A stretch of 64,000 nucleotides of DNA from Prevotellaceae bacterium UBA1746 (GTDB taxonomy: Bacteria > Bacteroidota > Bacteroidia > Bacteroidales > Bacteroidaceae). Numbering within the stretch: position 1 is the first letter of the stretch; each line of letters starts with the position of its first letter. Position numbers and translations under genes: made by a program. The notes below the pieces were generated by a model, which saw only the letters and a program-made list of their open reading frames with translations, was not told where the DNA came from and did no database searches. The DNA lies in contig CAJPJR010000003.1 in the NCBI GenBank assembly GCA_905369775.1, positions 48,002-112,001 on the forward strand. The letters are read 5' to 3'. This document shows, one piece after another, positions 7,574 to 16,429 of the stretch.

Positions 7574-9349
7574 ATGAACTATAATCTGGACGAACTCTAT
7601 GCTCAGGCCACGCGTCGGCTCACCGACCGCCGACCGCTCATTGTCATCACGGGCAATTTCGGTGAACCGGGTTGCACACTTGGCACGGGTTACTACGAAT
7701 CGGTGGTTCGTGCGGGCGGTTTGCCGCTCATCGTTCCGCCTTCGACCGACTTGTCGGGCATCGACGAACTGTTGCAACGCGCCGACGGCCTGTTGCTCTC
7801 GGGCGGCGCCGATCTGAACCCGCTCTGGATGGACCAAGAGCCGCTGTCTGAACTGGGCGGCATCAATCCCGTGCGCGACGCCTTCGAGTTGCTGTTGGTT
7901 CGCCGCGCCTACGATTGGCAAATTCCCGTGCTCGGCATCTGTCGCGGCATGCAGGTGCTCACCGTTGCCCTCGGCGGCACGGTGCACCAGGATCAGCAGG
8001 CAGCGCATCCGGAGCGCAAACTCATCAAACACTCGCAGCAGGCGCCGCGTTCCGAGCGCTCGCACAGCATCGCCACGGTGGACGATTCGCTGCTCCACCG
8101 TTTGCTCGGCGACCGGGTTTTGGTCAATTCCTTCCACCATCAATCTGTCGACGCCACCGGCCCGCACCTGCGTGTCACGGCCGTGGCTCCCGACGGCATC
8201 ATCGAAGCCGTGGAAAGCACGGAGCGCAAGAGCATTTTGGGCGTACAGTGGCACCCCGAATGCCTCGAAGGCGAGGATTCGCGCGCACTTTTCACCCACT
8301 TTGTGAGCGAAGCGCACAACTACCGTCGCGCCCGCCGTTGGCACGCCGCGCACCTCACGCTCGATTCGCATTGCGACACGCCGATGTTCTTCGATCAAGA
8401 CATCGATTTCAACCGCCGCGATCCGAAAATCCTTGTCGACATTCACAAAATGACCGAGGGCGGTCTCGATGCCTCGATCATGGTGGCCTATCTTGCGCAA
8501 AACGGTCGCGGCGCTGCCGCCAATGCCGCCGCCACCGCCAAGGCCAATGAGATTCTCGACCGGTTGGAACACATGGTGGCCGGTTGTCCGCAGGCCCGCA
8601 TGGCCTATTCGCCCGCCGACCTCGCGGCCAACAAGCAGGCAGGGCTGCGCAGTGTGATGCCCGGCATCGAAAATGCCTTTGCCTTCGGAACAGATCTGGC
8701 CAATGTGGCGCACTTTCGCCGCCGCGGCGTGGTCTATGCCACGCTTTGCCACAACGGCAACAATGACATCTGCGACTCGGCTCGGCCGAACAAGGCCGAT
8801 TTGGCCCAACATCCCGACCGCGGCGGTGCCGAGCACGGCGGTCTCTCGGAGTTTGGGCGCAGCGTGGTGCGCGAAATGAACCGCGTCGGCATGATGGTCG
8901 ACCTTTCGCACGGCGCCGAGACGAGTTTCTACGACGCCCTCGAGGTTTCTGCGCTGCCCATCGTGTGCAGCCACTCGTCGGCTCGCGCCCTGTGTAACCA
9001 CCCGCGCAACCTGACCGACGACCAACTGCGTGCCCTCGCCGCCGCCGGGGGAGTGGCGCAATGCACCTTCTACGCCGGTTTTTTGCGCACGGACGATGCG
9101 AACGCCACCGTCGACGACGCACTGCGCCACCTCCTGCACATGATTTCGGTGGCCGGCATAGACCACGTGGGCATCGGCACCGATTTCGACGGCGACGGCG
9201 GTGTGCCGGGATTGGCCAACGCTTCCGAACTCATTCAACTGACCCGCCGTTTGCAGGCCGAGGGTTTCACCGACGAAGATTTGGCCAAAATCTGGGGCGG
9301 CAACTTCCTTCGCGTCATGACCCGGGTGCAAGCCGCGGCACAAAGCTGA
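7574..9349 (+). CDS. Fusion of class I gamma-glutamyl hydrolase (PuuD-like) and membrane dipeptidase (M19)
   Basis: 591 residues in two enzymes. Residues about 20-255 form a class I glutamine-amidotransferase fold of the gamma-glutamyl-gamma-aminobutyrate hydrolase type: nucleophile Cys123 in GICRGMQ, and His227 and Glu229 in VQWHPE. Residues about 262-590 are a peptidase M19 (renal dipeptidase) domain beginning with the metal-binding DSHCDT (His267, Asp269) and including VDLSHG and IGTDFDGDGG. The pair could remove a gamma-glutamyl group and then split the remaining dipeptide, for example in degradation of glutathione-like or gamma-glutamyl peptides; this is inference. No signal peptide is seen. 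An earlier start at 7541 is possible. It lies in a run with the QC-like peptidase and sufE. Confidence 0.88.
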   Translation: MNYNLDELYAQATRRLTDRRPLIVITGNFGEPGCTLGTGYYESVVRAGGLPLIVPPSTDLSGIDELLQRADGLLLSGGADLNPLWMDQEPLSELGGINPVRDAFELLLVRRAYDWQIPVLGICRGMQVLTVALGGTVHQDQQAAHPERKLIKHSQQAPRSERSHSIATVDDSLLHRLLGDRVLVNSFHHQSVDATGPHLRVTAVAPDGIIEAVESTERKSILGVQWHPECLEGEDSRALFTHFVSEAHNYRRARRWHAAHLTLDSHCDTPMFFDQDIDFNRRDPKILVDIHKMTEGGLDASIMVAYLAQNGRGAAANAAATAKANEILDRLEHMVAGCPQARMAYSPADLAANKQAGLRSVMPGIENAFAFGTDLANVAHFRRRGVVYATLCHNGNNDICDSARPNKADLAQHPDRGGAEHGGLSEFGRSVVREMNRVGMMVDLSHGAETSFYDALEVSALPIVCSHSSARALCNHPRNLTDDQLRALAAAGGVAQCTFYAGFLRTDDANATVDDALRHLLHMISVAGIDHVGIGTDFDGDGGVPGLANASELIQLTRRLQAEGFTDEDLAKIWGGNFLRVMTRVQAAAQS

Positions 9350-9401
9350 CGATCAAAACAATTCCTCATTCGTTCCACCTCAAAGGATCATTCCAACAGC
9401 T

Positions 9402-10400
9402 ATGAAGCTCTCCTCTCTTGTCACACTGCTCTTTGCGGTCGCCACGCTTACGCCGTTGGCTTGCAAAAGCAGCAAACCCACTTCGGACAACGCCGATGCC
9501 GTGGACTCCTCGCGCCTGTGTCGCGTGACATTCGACGGCGATTCGGCCATGAACTACGCCCGCGCACAATGCGACTTCGGTCCGCGCATCCCCAACTCCG
9601 CAGCGTTGAAAAAATGCGGCGACTACATCGTCGGTCGCTTCAAAGCTTTGGGACTCACCGTCACCGAGCAACGCACCACGGTGACCGGTTGGGACGGCAA
9701 ACAGCTCGGTTGTCGCAACATCATTGCCGCTTTTCACCCCGAACGCAAGGACCGTGTGGTGATTGCCGCGCACTACGACTCACGTCCGTGGGCCGAAAAA
9801 GATGCCGACTCCAGTCGCCACCACACGCCCGTGATGGCAGCCGACGACGGTGCCTCGGGAGTGGCCGTTCTGCTCGAAGTGGCTCGCCATCTTACGGAGC
9901 TCAATCCGAAAATCGGCGTGGACCTCGTTTGCTTTGATGCCGAAGACTACGGCGCACCCTACTGGGCGCCCGAGAATAAGCGCGACGATGAAAGCACTTT
10001 CTGCCTCGGTTCGCAATATTGGAGCAAGCAACTCGCCGCCGACTACAAACCTCGCTACGGCATCTTGCTCGACATGGTGGGCGGAAAGGACAATCGTTTC
10101 TACTTCGAAGGCTTTTCCTTGCGCTACGCCCAGCCTGTGGTGACAAAGGTGTGGGATGCCGCGCGCCTGGCGGGTGCCGGCGACTATTTCGTGCAGGAAT
10201 CGGGCGGTTTCATCACCGACGACCACCTGCCGATGAACAATATCGGGGGCATTCCCACCATCGACGTGATCGCCTTCACGCCCGATACGGGATTTCCCGC
10301 CCACTGGCACACCACCGGCGACACCATGGACAAACTCAGCCCCAACACGCTGCGTGCCGTGGGACAGACGTTGCTGCAAGTGCTCTCTGAAGAAAAATAA
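9402..10400 (+). CDS. M28-family glutaminyl-peptide cyclotransferase-like lipoprotein
   Basis: 332 residues with a lipoprotein signal (hydrophobic residues 5-20, lipid-attachment Cys21 in PLAC). The zinc-dependent fold is visible in AAHYDSRPW (His, Asp), DDGASG, CFDAEDYG (Glu pair) and TDDHLP near the C-terminus. This pattern matches the Bacteroidetes glutaminyl cyclase/M28 group, which converts N-terminal Gln to pyroglutamate after signal-peptide removal in the periplasm. An aminopeptidase role cannot be excluded, since the folds are shared. It starts 52 bp after the fusion gene and is probably in the same operon. Confidence 0.85.
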   Translation: MKLSSLVTLLFAVATLTPLACKSSKPTSDNADAVDSSRLCRVTFDGDSAMNYARAQCDFGPRIPNSAALKKCGDYIVGRFKALGLTVTEQRTTVTGWDGKQLGCRNIIAAFHPERKDRVVIAAHYDSRPWAEKDADSSRHHTPVMAADDGASGVAVLLEVARHLTELNPKIGVDLVCFDAEDYGAPYWAPENKRDDESTFCLGSQYWSKQLAADYKPRYGILLDMVGGKDNRFYFEGFSLRYAQPVVTKVWDAARLAGAGDYFVQESGGFITDDHLPMNNIGGIPTIDVIAFTPDTGFPAHWHTTGDTMDKLSPNTLRAVGQTLLQVLSEEK

Positions 10401-10433
10401 TGTCGGTCGGTTCGGCCGGTCTTGGCCGCAATC

Positions 10434-10452
10434 GCCCCGCACAGCGTGGGGC
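10434..10452 (+). repeat. GC-rich hairpin upstream of sufE
   Basis: GCCCCGCAC and GTGGGGC pair around a 3-nt loop within a 104-bp gap that also contains GGTCGG/CCGACC arms. No T tract follows, so this is called only as a stem-loop. Confidence 0.45.
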
Positions 10453-10504
10453 GCGCGACGAAACGCCCCGGCCGACCCCAAAACCTCTACGCTCAATTAA
10501 AAAC

Positions 10505-10921
10505 ATGACCATCAACGAAATACAAGACGAGATCATCGAAGAATTTTCGGAAATCGAAGATTGGATGGATCGTTATCAACTCATCATCGACCTCGGAGAA
10601 GAAGGCGACGTGTTGCCCGCTTCGGAGAAGAACGAATCGAATCTCATCGACGGCTGCCAAAGTCGGGTGTGGATTGTTTGCGATCAGCAGGCCGACGGCA
10701 CCCTCGTTTTCCGCGGCGAAAGCGATGCTCTCATCGTGAAAGGCCTGGTTTGCCTGCTGCTGCGCGTGGTGAACGGCCACACGCCCGAGGAGATTCGCGA
10801 TGCCGATCTCTATTTTATCCCGAAAATCGGGCTGGCCGAAAATCTTTCGCCGACGCGTTCGAACGGTTTGCTCGCTATGATCAAGCGCATCAAGGCCTAT
10901 GCCGTTGCGCTCAGCGCCTAA
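10505..10921 (+). CDS. sufE: SufE-like cysteine desulfurase sulfur-acceptor protein
   Basis: 138 residues, matching SufE proteins. The sulfur-accepting cysteine is Cys51 in LIDGCQSRVW, preceded by the typical DRYQLIIDLG segment and followed by ALIVKGLVCLLL. SufE takes persulfide sulfur from the SufS desulfurase and passes it to the SufBCD Fe-S assembly complex in the cytoplasm. No other suf gene is in the window. The start at 10505 gives the canonical N-terminus; the frame is open further upstream through the GC-rich hairpin region, but that translation is not SufE-like. Confidence 0.92.
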   Translation: MTINEIQDEIIEEFSEIEDWMDRYQLIIDLGEEGDVLPASEKNESNLIDGCQSRVWIVCDQQADGTLVFRGESDALIVKGLVCLLLRVVNGHTPEEIRDADLYFIPKIGLAENLSPTRSNGLLAMIKRIKAYAVALSA

Positions 10922-11040
10922 AACCCGCCACGCTTGCTGCAAAGTGCAGTCCTTCAACGGGCAAATGCCTGCTTTTCTCCCACCGGAAACCGGATTTTCG
11001 GTGGGAGAAAATGTTTTTCTGAGAAAAAGTCTCCGGAAAA

Positions 11041-11072
11041 TTTGGCGAAACCGAATGAATGTACTACCTTTG
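11041..11072 (+). promoter_or_regulatory. Promoter of tRNA-Pro
   Basis: TTTG at 11041-11044, a 20-bp spacer and TACCTTTG at 11065-11072 form a full Bacteroidetes-type promoter about 55 bp before the tRNA. Confidence 0.8.
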
Positions 11073-11127
11073 CACTCGCAAACGCAAAGGAAGTCCTGCT
11101 TCTCGAGCGTTATCCTCCAAAAACAAT

Positions 11128-11201
11128 CGGGGTGTAGCTCAGTTGGTTAGAGTACGCGTCTGGGGGGCGTGAGGTCGCTGGTTCGAGTCCAGTCACCCCG
11201 A
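11128..11201 (+). tRNA. tRNA-Pro (anticodon GGG)
   Basis: A complete cloverleaf: acceptor CGGGGTG pairs with CACCCCG, D stem GCTC/GAGT, anticodon stem with loop CTGGGGG (anticodon GGG), T arm GCTGG-TTCGAGT-CCAGT and discriminator A. CCA is not encoded. Confidence 0.95.
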
Positions 11202-11209
11202 CAAAATTC

Positions 11210-11254
11210 AAGGTATTGAAAAAGGAAAGCATTCCGGATTCAATACCTTTTTTT
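11210..11254 (+). terminator. Terminator of tRNA-Pro
   Basis: AAGGTATTGAA (11210-11220) pairs with TTCAATACCTT (11239-11249) and is followed by a T run, directly after the tRNA. Confidence 0.9.
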
Positions 11255-11431
11255 GTGTTCGTCTCCGCGTGTCGCGACCTTTGCCGCCGACAGCACGCCC
11301 CTCCCACGTGATGCCGGCCGATCGACGCGAAGTCCGTCGGGATTAGTTTGTCGACACACATTATATATATAGGCGCCCTCGCAGCCCTTTCGTGGGAAAA
11401 TTGTAACTTTGCCCCAAAATCACAACAACAC

Positions 11432-13471
11432 ATGAGCGATAAATTCAAGCGAACCCTCATCACCGCCGCGCTACCCTACGCCAACGGCGGTGTGCACATC
11501 GGCCACCTCGCCGGTGTTTACGTACCCTCCGACATCTATGCCCGCTACCTCCGTCTGCGTCACCGCGATGTGCTTTTCATCTGCGGATCGGACGAGCACG
11601 GTGTTCCCGTAACCATCCGTGCGCGCAAAGAAGGTTGCAGCGTTCAGGAAGTGGTGGACCGCTATCACAAGCTCATCAAGGACAGTTTCGAAGGTTTCGG
11701 CATCTCTTTCGACATCTATTCGCGCACCACGAGTGCCACTCACCGCAAGGTGGCATCGGATTTCTTCCGCACGCTCTACGACAAGGGCGAATTTGTGGAG
11801 AAAACCAACGAACAGTACTACGACGAAGAGGCGCACACCTTCCTGGCCGACCGCTACATCATGGGCGAATGCCCCCACTGCGGCAACCCCGACGCCTACG
11901 GTGACCAGTGTGAGCGCTGCGGCAAGGACCTTTCGCCCACCGAACTGATCAACCCGCGCAGTACCGTTTCGGGAGCCAAACCCGTGCTGCGCGAAACCAC
12001 GCACTGGTATCTGCCGCTCGACAAGCATCAGCAATGGCTCGAGCCGTGGATTGAGAGCCACCCGGAGTGGCGTTCCAACGTGAGTGGGCAGTGCAAGAGT
12101 TGGTTCGACATGGGACTCAAACCCCGCGCCGTGAGTCGCGATCTGGATTGGGGTATTCCGGTGCCGGTGGAAGGCGCCGAAGGCAAAGTGCTCTATGTGT
12201 GGTTTGACGCCCCGATCGGCTACATCTCCAACACGAAGGAATTGCTTCCCGACAGTTGGGAAACGTGGTGGAAGAGCCCCGATACGCGCCTCATTCACTT
12301 CATCGGCAAGGACAATATTGTGTTCCACTGCATCGTGTTCCCCGCGATGCTCAAGGCCGAAGGATCATATATCCTTCCCGACAACGTACCGGCCAACGAA
12401 TTTCTCAATCTCGAGGACAACAAGATCTCCACTTCGCGCAACTGGGCGGTTTGGCTCCATGAATATCTCGTGGATTTCCCCAGCAAACAGGACGTGTTGC
12501 GCTACGTGCTCACCGCCAATGCACCGGAAACGAAGGACAACAATTTCACTTGGGCCGATTTCCAAGCGCGCAACAACAATGAACTGGTGGCCGTTTATGG
12601 CAACTTCGTGAACCGCGCCCTTCAGCTCACGCAGAAATACTACGAAGGTCGTGTGCCCACCTGCGGCGAACTCACAGAGACCGACCGCGCCACGATCGAA
12701 GAATTCCGCGGAGTGAAGACCGAAGTGGAACGACTGCTCGAAGCTTTCCGCTTCCGCGATGCACAAAAAGAGGCGATGAACCTCGCCCGTATCGGCAACA
12801 AATACTTGGCCGATGCCGAACCTTGGAAGGTGATCAAGACCGATCCCGACCGTGTAAAGACCATTCTCTACCTCTCGCTCCAACTGGTGGCCAATCTTTC
12901 CATCGCCTTCGAACCGTTCCTCCCCTTCTCTTCTGCGCGTCTGCGCGAAATGATCGCCATGCCGTCCGCCGATTGGGAGCGTTTGGGCAGCATCGATTTG
13001 CTGGAACCCGGTACGCAACTGCCCAAACCCGAACTGCTGTTTGAGAAAATCGAGGACGAAGCCATTCAGCATCAGCTCGATAAACTCGAAAACATTCGCA
13101 AGGAGAACGAAAAGGCCAATCACAAAGCCAATCCCATTCGCGAGACGATCGATTTTGCTGATTTCGAGAAACTTGATATCCGTGTGGGTACGGTGACCGC
13201 TTGCGAGCGCGTGCCGAAAATGAAGAAACTGTTGCGTTTCGAAATCGCCGACGGACTTGAGAACCGCGTCATCGTTTCGGGCATTGCGCAGCACTACGAG
13301 CCCGAACAGCTCGTGGGTAAGCAAGTTTGCTTCATCGCCAACCTGGCTCCGCGCACATTCAAGAACGGCCTCGTGAGCGAGGGCATGATTCTCTCGGCCC
13401 TCAATGCCGACGGATCGCTCTCCGTCATCACTCCCGACCGCGAAGTACTGCCCGGATCGGAGGTTTCCTGA
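11432..13471 (+). CDS. metG: Methionyl-tRNA synthetase
   Basis: 679 residues. The class I signature HIGH is at about 22-25 ([10 protein letters not shown]). A zinc knuckle with CPHCGN and CERCGK lies near 149-165, and a KMSKS-equivalent reads [12 protein letters not shown]-terminal tRNA-binding (EMAP-II/Trbp111-like) domain covers about the last 110 residues, containing [14 protein letters not shown] and SEGMILSA. It charges tRNA-Met in the cytoplasm, and the appended domain promotes dimerisation and tRNA binding. A -7 element TAACTTTG lies at 11404-11411, supporting the ATG at 11432 over an upstream in-frame codon. A strong terminator follows. Confidence 0.97.
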   Translation: MSDKFKRTLITAALPYANGGVHIGHLAGVYVPSDIYARYLRLRHRDVLFICGSDEHGVPVTIRARKEGCSVQEVVDRYHKLIKDSFEGFGISFDIYSRTTSATHRKVASDFFRTLYDKGEFVEKTNEQYYDEEAHTFLADRYIMGECPHCGNPDAYGDQCERCGKDLSPTELINPRSTVSGAKPVLRETTHWYLPLDKHQQWLEPWIESHPEWRSNVSGQCKSWFDMGLKPRAVSRDLDWGIPVPVEGAEGKVLYVWFDAPIGYISNTKELLPDSWETWWKSPDTRLIHFIGKDNIVFHCIVFPAMLKAEGSYILPDNVPANEFLNLEDNKISTSRNWAVWLHEYLVDFPSKQDVLRYVLTANAPETKDNNFTWADFQARNNNELVAVYGNFVNRALQLTQKYYEGRVPTCGELTETDRATIEEFRGVKTEVERLLEAFRFRDAQKEAMNLARIGNKYLADAEPWKVIKTDPDRVKTILYLSLQLVANLSIAFEPFLPFSSARLREMIAMPSADWERLGSIDLLEPGTQLPKPELLFEKIEDEAIQHQLDKLENIRKENEKANHKANPIRETIDFADFEKLDIRVGTVTACERVPKMKKLLRFEIADGLENRVIVSGIAQHYEPEQLVGKQVCFIANLAPRTFKNGLVSEGMILSALNADGSLSVITPDREVLPGSEVS

Positions 13472-13492
13472 TCGCGGCAAGCTCCTCAAAAC

Positions 13493-13540
13493 GAGACCTC
13501 CCCACTTCTTCGCATGGAAGTGGGGAGGTCTCATTGTTTT
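13493..13540 (+). terminator. Terminator of metG
   Basis: A perfect 16-bp stem from GAGACCTCCCCACTTC (13493-13508) to its complement (13517-13532), ending in a T-rich tail. Confidence 0.92.
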
Positions 13541-13643
13541 TCTACGTGCCCCGTTTTCGGATAGTCTGCTCACTTTGCTTGGGGGCAGCGCCAGACTATG
13601 ATGTTTCAACGAAGCATATTTCGATGGCCGGCGATTTCTACCT

Positions 13644-13691
13644 AAAAAAAGCGCGCGCTCCGTTTCCGTGTGGGGAATTTGGAGCGCGCGC
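13644..13691 (-). terminator. Terminator of the glyS-FKBP transcript
   Basis: GCGCGCGCTCC (13651-13661) pairs with 13681-13691. On the minus strand the stem is followed by T7 (13644-13650), placed just beyond the FKBP stop codon. Confidence 0.9.
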
Positions 13692-13756
13692 AGGGTGTGT
13701 GACTTGTGGAGGGTGGCAGAAGATCGTCCGAAGCCGGGACGAAATGCCACAGCACC

Positions 13757-14392
13757 TCAATGAATGTGTTCGAAACTACGCAGTTCGACGTCGAAAATCA
13801 AAGTGGAATGACCGGGAATGCGGTCCACCTGCGTTTCACCGTAGGCCAGTCGCGAAGGCAAAATCAAGCGCCAGTGGTCGCCGATGCGCATGGATTGCAG
13901 TGCCGTGCCGAAGCCGGGTACCACACCTTGGACTGCAAATTTGTTGGTTTGGGCGAACATCGGGTCGAAGATGCGTGCCGAATCGGACGACGTGCCCGAA
14001 TGGTCGAAGAGATAGCCCTTTGTGTGGTTGGCGGTGGGGATGAGCCTGCCCGAGTAGGCCACTCTCACCGAATCGGTCGAGAGCGGCGAGCCGGAACCCG
14101 TACCGTGGTGCAAGCAGTGGACGACCACCGAATCGCGGCTGTCGGCTTTTGCGTTGGGCCCGAGGATATAATTGCGCAGCACGCGCCAATCGCAGTGTTG
14201 CTCCCAAGCATCGCCCCACTTAGCGCGCGCTTGGGCGATGGCGTTGCGCGCAGTGCGCAGACTGTCGGCGAAGGCCGCATCGTTGCGCGCTGCCCAGTTG
14301 GCATATTCGGGGTTGGGTTCTTCCTTTTCGGAGCAAGCCCCCAACATGAAGAGGACAACGGGGAGAAAGAGCAGAAGAAAGCAGCGTTTCAT
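13757..14392 (-). CDS. FKBP-type peptidyl-prolyl cis-trans isomerase lipoprotein
   Basis: 211 residues. The lipoprotein signal has lipid-attachment Cys20 (FMLGAC). A mostly helical linker (about 25-75) is followed by an FKBP domain (about 85-210), recognised by VPGFGTALQSMRIGDHW and RLAYG near its C-terminus. The protein would act as a proline isomerase or chaperone at the periplasmic face of a membrane. It lies 74 bp after glyS on the same strand and is probably co-transcribed. Confidence 0.9.
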   Translation of the reverse strand: MKRCFLLLFLPVVLFMLGACSEKEEPNPEYANWAARNDAAFADSLRTARNAIAQARAKWGDAWEQHCDWRVLRNYILGPNAKADSRDSVVVHCLHHGTGSGSPLSTDSVRVAYSGRLIPTANHTKGYLFDHSGTSSDSARIFDPMFAQTNKFAVQGVVPGFGTALQSMRIGDHWRLILPSRLAYGETQVDRIPGHSTLIFDVELRSFEHIH

Positions 14393-14466
14393 CGCGGAGC
14401 GAGGTTTGGAGGTAAGGGTTAAATGATGGGCGAGGCGCGCTGAGTGTCACGCCGCGCCGTGAGAAC

Positions 14467-16008
14467 TTATTTGAGCTGACGCAAGAGCGTGGTGATGGCC
14501 ACTTTCTCCTCGATGATGGAGCGCAGCGCGTCGATCGCCACACGTTCTTGTTGCATCGTGTCGCGGTGACGGATTGTCACGCAGTTGTCCGTGAGCGTCT
14601 CGTGGTCGACCGTGATACAATAAGGCGTGCCGATGGCATCTTGTCGACGGTAGCGCTTACCGATAGAGTCCTTCTCTTCGTAAATGCAACGGAAGTGGAA
14701 GCGCAGTTCGTTGAGGATCTCACGCGCTTTTTCGGGAAGTCCGTCTTTCTTGACGAGCGGCAAGATGGCCAATTTCACGGGAGCGAGCGCTGCCGGGAGG
14801 TGGAGCACAACACGCGTTTCGCCGTTTTCGAGTTTCTCCTCATGGTAAGCGTGACACATGACGCTGAGGAACATGCGGTCGACACCGATCGAAGTCTCGA
14901 TGACGTAAGGCGTGTAGCTTTCGCCGCTTTCGGGGTCGAAGTATTCGATCTTCTTACCGCTGAATTTGGCGTGTTGCGAGAGGTCGAAGTTCGTGCGGGA
15001 GTGGATACCCTCCACTTCTTTGAATCCGAACGGCATACGGAATTCGATGTCGCTGGCTGCATTGGCATAGTGTGCCAGTTTTTCGTGGTCGTGGAAGCGA
15101 TAGTTCTCCGCGCCGAAGCCCAGTGCCTGGTGCCAAGCCATGCGGGTCTCTTTCCAGCGGGCGAACCACTCGAGTTCGGTGCCGGGCTTGACAAAGAATT
15201 GCATCTCCATCTGCTCGAACTCTCGCATGCGGAAGATAAACTGTCGAGCCACGATCTCGTTGCGGAAGGCCTTACCGATCTGCGCGATACCGAACGGAAT
15301 CTTCATGCGGCCGGTCTTCTGCACGTTGAGGTAGTTGACAAAAATACCCTGGGCCGTTTCCGGTCGGAGGTAGATGGTGCTGCTGCCGTCGGCGGTGGAG
15401 CCCATTTCGGTTTTGAACATGAGGTTAAACTGTCGCACCTCAGTCCAGTTGCGTGTGCCGCTGATCGGGCAAACGATCTCCTCGTCGAGGATGATTTGGC
15501 GGAGTCCTTCGAGATCGGAGGCGTTCATGGCCACGGAATAGCGCTCGTGGAGTGCATCGCGCTTCTCGGTGAGTTCGCGCACGCGGCCGTTGGTGGCGCG
15601 GAATTCGGCCTCATCAAAGGCCTCTTTGAAGCGCTTGCGCCCTTTAGCCACTTCTTTCTCGATCTTCTCGTCGTATTTGGCAATCTGGTCCTCGATGAGC
15701 ACGTCGGCGCGGTAGCGTTTTTTCGAGTCCTTGTTGTCGATGAGCGGATCGTTGAAGGCATCGACGTGTCCGGAAGCCTTCCAAATGGTGGGATGCATGA
15801 AGATGGCCGAATCGATGCCCACGATGTTTTCGTGGAGCAGCGTCATGGCCTGCCACCAATACTGTTTGATATTGTTTTTCAGCTCAACACCGAGCTGACC
15901 ATAGTCGTAAACGGCGCCGAGACCGTCGTAAATTTCGCTGGAAGGGAACACAAAACCGTACTCTTTGCAGTGTGATACGATTTTCTTGAAAACGTCTTCT
16001 TGTGCCAT
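14467..16008 (-). CDS. glyS: Glycyl-tRNA synthetase (alpha2 type)
   Basis: 513 residues, the length of the dimeric class II bacterial/eukaryotic-type enzyme. Class II motifs are visible: GLGAVYDYGQLGVELK near the N-terminus, the motif 2 region RNEIVARQFIFRMREFEQ and the motif 3 region YTPYVIETSIGVDR. An anticodon-binding domain occupies about the last 110 residues. It charges tRNA-Gly in the cytoplasm. A -7 element TATATTTG (complement of 16037-16044) lies just upstream; its -33 partner is not obvious. An FKBP lipoprotein gene follows in the same direction. Confidence 0.97.
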   Translation of the reverse strand: MAQEDVFKKIVSHCKEYGFVFPSSEIYDGLGAVYDYGQLGVELKNNIKQYWWQAMTLLHENIVGIDSAIFMHPTIWKASGHVDAFNDPLIDNKDSKKRYRADVLIEDQIAKYDEKIEKEVAKGRKRFKEAFDEAEFRATNGRVRELTEKRDALHERYSVAMNASDLEGLRQIILDEEIVCPISGTRNWTEVRQFNLMFKTEMGSTADGSSTIYLRPETAQGIFVNYLNVQKTGRMKIPFGIAQIGKAFRNEIVARQFIFRMREFEQMEMQFFVKPGTELEWFARWKETRMAWHQALGFGAENYRFHDHEKLAHYANAASDIEFRMPFGFKEVEGIHSRTNFDLSQHAKFSGKKIEYFDPESGESYTPYVIETSIGVDRMFLSVMCHAYHEEKLENGETRVVLHLPAALAPVKLAILPLVKKDGLPEKAREILNELRFHFRCIYEEKDSIGKRYRRQDAIGTPYCITVDHETLTDNCVTIRHRDTMQQERVAIDALRSIIEEKVAITTLLRQLK

Positions 16009-16158
16009 TCTGTCTTTTTTGAGTTGTGTGTGAGTGCAAATATACAGTTTTTCGATGAGTTACGACGGAAAAGCCTCCACATTTTGGACGAGTGTGGATG
16101 CCACGCGGGAAGAAAAACGTCGTAGTTACCTCGCTTGCGCCAAATATCGCGCCAACCA

Positions 16159-16190
16159 TTTGGTGTTCTGCCGAAAAGTCTTTATCTTTG
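16159..16190 (+). promoter_or_regulatory. Promoter of metK
   Basis: TTTG (16159-16162), a 20-bp spacer and TATCTTTG (16183-16190). Transcription should begin near 16197, placing the SAM-II-like aptamer at the extreme 5' end of a roughly 230-nt leader. Confidence 0.8.
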
Positions 16191-16203
16191 CGGCGATTTC
16201 GAA

Positions 16204-16250
16204 CGAGGACAGATTTGACTGCTTGCAACCTCTCCAAAAATGCTAAAACG
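16204..16250 (+). ncRNA. Probable SAM-II (SAM-alpha) riboswitch aptamer
   Basis: The sequence carries the ordered SAM-II signature: a short P1 strand GAGG (16205-16208), then GATTTGACTG, TGCAA, the closing CCTC (16229-16232) and, after a short A-rich linker, ATGCTAAAA. These match the nearly invariant loop and pseudoknot positions of the SAM-II family, which binds S-adenosylmethionine. The gene controlled here is SAM synthetase, the product-forming enzyme. The assignment rests on recalled consensus, not a covariance search. Confidence 0.68.
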
Positions 16251-16325
16251 CCCGACTCCGCTTCCCCACTGTCTGTGGGCCTGTTGCGTGTCGGATATCT
16301 CGTAGCCCGTCGGGTCCGTTTTCGT

Positions 16326-16361
16326 TCTGCTTTTCGCCACACGGCGTAGGGCAGATTTTTT
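16326..16361 (+). terminator. Riboswitch expression-platform terminator before metK
   Basis: TCTGC (16326-16330) pairs with GCAGA (16351-16355), with an inner CGCC/GGCG stem, and is followed by T6. It lies between the aptamer and metK, so it would stop transcription before the gene when SAM is plentiful. Confidence 0.7.
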
Positions 16362-16429
16362 GTTATATCCGCCCCTTTCGCCCGCCCGGCTATTGTTTAA
16401 CTTCCCCCCACTCCAATCCTTCTCAATTC

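Noticed and set aside
11361..11371. TATATATATAG tract upstream of metG as a -10 box
   Set aside because: The Bacteroidetes-type -7 element TAACTTTG at 11404-11411 is better placed; the AT tract has no matching partner.
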